Assembly (NCBI GenBank): GCA_964551985.1
Contig: CAZKFG010000045.1
Location: 1-17,584 of the forward strand
Source of the DNA: CAZKFG01 sp964551985
Lineage (GTDB): Bacteria; Bacillota; Negativicutes; Acidaminococcales; JAISLQ01
Length of the DNA stretch: 17,584 nucleotides
Direction of reading: 5' to 3'
Shown piece by piece: positions 16,031 to 17,584 of this stretch. The notes under the pieces were generated by a model. The model was not told the DNA's origin, ran no database searches, and was given only the letters and a program-made list of their open reading frames with translations. Numbering within the stretch: position 1 is the first letter of the stretch; every line of letters starts with the position of its first letter. A program made the translations under genes and the position numbers.

Positions 16031-17179
16031 TTATTTAGCATAGAAAGTCAAAAATACACCAGCTGCAACAGCTGTTCCGATACATCCTGCTACGTTTGGT
16101 CCCATTGCGTGCATTAATAAGAAGTTAAATGGGTTTTCTTCTTGTCCTACTTTTTGTGATACACGTGCTGCCATTGGTACTGCTGATACACCGGCTGAGC
16201 CGATTAGTGGGTTAATTTTACCACCTGACATTACACACATAATCTTTCCTAATACTACACCACCTACTGTGGAAAAAGCAAATGCTATTAGACCTAATGT
16301 TAATATTCCCAATGTTTGCTGGTTCAAAAATGCGTCTGCTGTTGCTGTAGCTCCTACTGTAATACCAAGAAAAATTACAATTATATACATCATAGCATCT
16401 CCGGCTGTTCTTGCTAAGTTAGCAACTACGCCACATTCTCTAAACAAGTTACCTAACATTAGCATACCAATTAGTGGTGCTGCGCTTGGTACCAGTAATG
16501 ATGATACAACTGTACAGATGATAGGGAATATGATTTTTTCTTTTGTACTTACTGGTCTTAATTGTTCCATAACTATTGCACGTTCTGCTTTTGTTGTCAT
16601 TATTTTCATAATTGGCGGTTGAATAATTGGCACCAATGACATGTATGAGTACGCTGATACTGCAATAGCAGCAAGTAGTTCTGGAGCTAATTTTGTTGCC
16701 AAGTATATTGATGTAGGACCATCTGCGCCACCAATAATACCGATTGATGCTGCTTGTCCTGGTGTAAAGCCTAAGAATAATGCACCTATAAAAGCTACGA
16801 ATACACCTAATTGTGCTGCTGCACCCAAGAAAATACTAGATGGGTTTGCAATTAGTGGTCCAAAATCTGTAAGTGCTCCGACACCTAAAAAGATTAGTGG
16901 TGGGAATATTCCTAGTTCATCACCTTGATATAGATACCAAAGTAGTCCGCCTACTGTGTGTGTTTCCGAAATATGAGGGTTCATTATACCAGTATTTGGC
17001 AAGTTTGAGAGCATCATACCAAAAGAAATTGGCACTAACAATAGTGGTTCATACTCTTTTACTATAGCCAAATACATAAATACTAGTGACACCAATATCA
17101 TAATAGCATGCTTAATTGTAAGTCCTGTAAAACCTGAGTCGGCAAAAAAGTCAATTATTGCCTTAAAAAAGATATCCAT
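16031..17179 (-). CDS. Na+-translocating decarboxylase, beta subunit (OadB/GcdB/MmdB family)
   Basis: A 382-residue integral membrane subunit. It removes the carboxyl group from carboxybiotin on the carrier subunit and uses the energy to pump Na+ out. The family landmarks are G-A-L-T-D-F-G-P-L at 101-109, N112-P-S-S, the G-G-A-D153-G-P-T loop that matches the Na+-site aspartate of Klebsiella OadB, N323-P-L-I-G-S-A-G-V-S-A-V-P, and H357-A-M-G-P-N362-V-A-G. About nine to eleven membrane segments are expected. GGAGG lies just upstream of the ATG. Sequence does not tell whether the partner acts on oxaloacetate, methylmalonyl-CoA, glutaconyl-CoA or malonate. The neighbouring dicarboxylate transporter favours a C4 pathway, such as succinate to propionate through methylmalonyl-CoA. 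It is the last gene of its operon. Confidence 0.93.
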   Translation of the reverse strand: MDIFFKAIIDFFADSGFTGLTIKHAIMILVSLVFMYLAIVKEYEPLLLVPISFGMMLSNLPNTGIMNPHISETHTVGGLLWYLYQGDELGIFPPLIFLGVGALTDFGPLIANPSSIFLGAAAQLGVFVAFIGALFLGFTPGQAASIGIIGGADGPTSIYLATKLAPELLAAIAVSAYSYMSLVPIIQPPIMKIMTTKAERAIVMEQLRPVSTKEKIIFPIICTVVSSLLVPSAAPLIGMLMLGNLFRECGVVANLARTAGDAMMYIIVIFLGITVGATATADAFLNQQTLGILTLGLIAFAFSTVGGVVLGKIMCVMSGGKINPLIGSAGVSAVPMAARVSQKVGQEENPFNFLLMHAMGPNVAGCIGTAVAAGVFLTFYAK

Positions 17180-17220
17180 TTCCTATCCTCCAATTATTTG
17201 TTTCTTTTTAATTTTTCACA

Positions 17221-17343
17221 TTAATCATTTTTGTTAAGCAAAGGCAGAAGCAACAGCATTGCATATAGTATCCCCAAAACTAAAAACACTACTGTCATAC
17301 CAACCAATAAGGTTACTCCGCCTTCTACTAAAATATTGCCCAT
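17221..17343 (-). CDS. Very small OadG-like single-span decarboxylase subunit
   Basis: A 40-residue protein that begins M-G-N-I-L-V-E-G-G-V-T-L-L and has one hydrophobic span at about residues 8-36, then a short K/N/D tail. The G-x-T-L-L-V-x-G-M-x-V-V-F-L-x-L stretch is the signature of OadG/gamma-type subunits, which hold the decarboxylase complex together. It lacks the long hydrophilic C-terminus of OadG (about 80 residues) and is closer in size to small extra subunits such as MmdE. AGGAAGG and AGGT lie just before ATG 17343. It sits 41 nt upstream of the beta subunit gene and downstream of the transporter, so co-transcription is expected. Confidence 0.78.
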   Translation of the reverse strand: MGNILVEGGVTLLVGMTVVFLVLGILYAMLLLLPLLNKND

Positions 17344-17373
17344 GTTAATACCTACCTTCCTAAAACAAGACAA

Positions 17374-17401
17374 TGCTGCGTAGGTTTTTGCCTACGCAGC
17401 A
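17374..17401. repeat. Strong 11-bp inverted repeat between transporter and decarboxylase genes
   Basis: TGCTGCGTAGG (17374-17384) pairs with CCTACGCAGCA (17391-17401) around a 6-base loop. It lies 22 nt after the transporter stop and 30 nt before the small subunit's start. Neither strand has a T run after the stem; the minus strand has T before it. So it is not a standard terminator. It may protect or process the RNA, or give partial termination that sets the ratio of transporter to decarboxylase. Confidence 0.75.
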
Positions 17402-17423
17402 AAAATCATTTGTTTTGAACTAA

Positions 17424-17584
17424 TTATTTACCAGGGAAAAATGGCCAAACTACAGGAATAACTATCATACAAACTACGAAAGCAACTAATACTAGACCAG
17501 TACCAGCTTTAACATAATCCATAAAGCGGTATCCACCAGGTCCTAAAACTAAAGTATTAGGTGGTGTACCAACAGGAGTAGCAA
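17424..17584 (-). CDS. DASS-family (SLC13-like) Na+/dicarboxylate transporter, C-terminal part
   Basis: The last 52 codons are present; the gene enters from the right edge. The segment A-T-P-V-G-T-P-P-N-T-L-V followed by G-P-G-G-Y-R-F-M-D-Y-V-K-A-G is the second substrate/Na+ site region of the divalent anion:Na+ symporters (SLC13, CitT/SdcS, VcINDY type). One last span ends in P-F-F-P-G-K. Such carriers bring in succinate, fumarate, malate or similar acids with Na+. Placement directly before Na+-pump decarboxylase genes suggests a Na+ cycle: uptake uses the gradient that decarboxylation builds. The exact substrate cannot be read from this fragment. Confidence 0.88.
   Translation of the reverse strand, partial: ATPVGTPPNTLVLGPGGYRFMDYVKAGTGLVLVAFVVCMIVIPVVWPFFPGK

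Noticed and set aside
16269..16928. Plus-strand frames opposite the decarboxylase beta subunit
   Set aside because: They are rich in A, P, I and S because they mirror the codons of a membrane protein; there is no independent support.
1..17584. Defence island, CRISPR array, transposon or prophage
   Set aside because: No direct-repeat array, transposase, integrase, restriction or toxin gene was seen on either strand; nearly all genes belong to core cellular families.

Overview
The window is a low-GC bacterial chromosome segment. Its gene order and protein families point to a Firmicutes-type anaerobe, most likely a Negativicute. The pointers are a secA-prfB pair, a csaB pyruvyltransferase, an ftsE-ftsX-M23-ctpA-(minJ-like) division/cell-wall cluster, and a Na+-pumping decarboxylase beta subunit downstream of a DASS dicarboxylate transporter. 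The taxon is an inference; there is no rRNA or other marker here.

Positions 1-11040 are all on the minus strand and read, in transcription order, secA, prfB, a DUF5693 membrane protein, csaB, ftsE, ftsX, an EnvC-like M23 peptidase, ctpA, and the start of a MinJ/PDZ-like membrane protein that runs off the left edge. Gaps are 47 nt or less and two gene pairs overlap, so one long transcription unit from a promoter just upstream of secA is likely. It joins protein export, translation termination, attachment of a pyruvylated wall polymer, and FtsEX-controlled peptidoglycan cleavage. prfB is read through a programmed +1 frameshift, so its true start lies upstream of the longest simple ORF. At least three genes of this unit (prfB, DUF5693, ctpA) start with TTG and csaB probably starts with GTG.

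Positions 11041-16020 hold four singly transcribed genes: a small secreted DUF1036-like protein (+), an M20-type amidohydrolase of the carbamoylase/allantoate amidohydrolase family (-), a CtpE-like cation P-type ATPase (+), and a TspO/MBR membrane protein (+). Two bidirectional hairpin terminators separate convergent genes. Each promoter I could place carries a TGn element directly before its -10.

Positions 16031-17584 (minus strand) are the end of an energy-metabolism operon: the C-terminus of a DASS-family Na+/dicarboxylate transporter, a 40-residue OadG-like single-span protein, and the OadB/GcdB/MmdB beta subunit. A terminator follows directly. Together they suggest uptake of a C4 (or related) dicarboxylate and its decarboxylation coupled to Na+ export; the carboxyltransferase and biotin carrier subunits are not in the window.

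No tRNA, rRNA, CRISPR array, insertion sequence, prophage or integrase was seen. No gene-free stretch exceeds about 210 bases. I see mostly conserved housekeeping genes, and no convincing new multi-gene system; the best leads are the DUF5693-CsaB pair, the secreted DUF1036-like protein, and the very small decarboxylase subunit.
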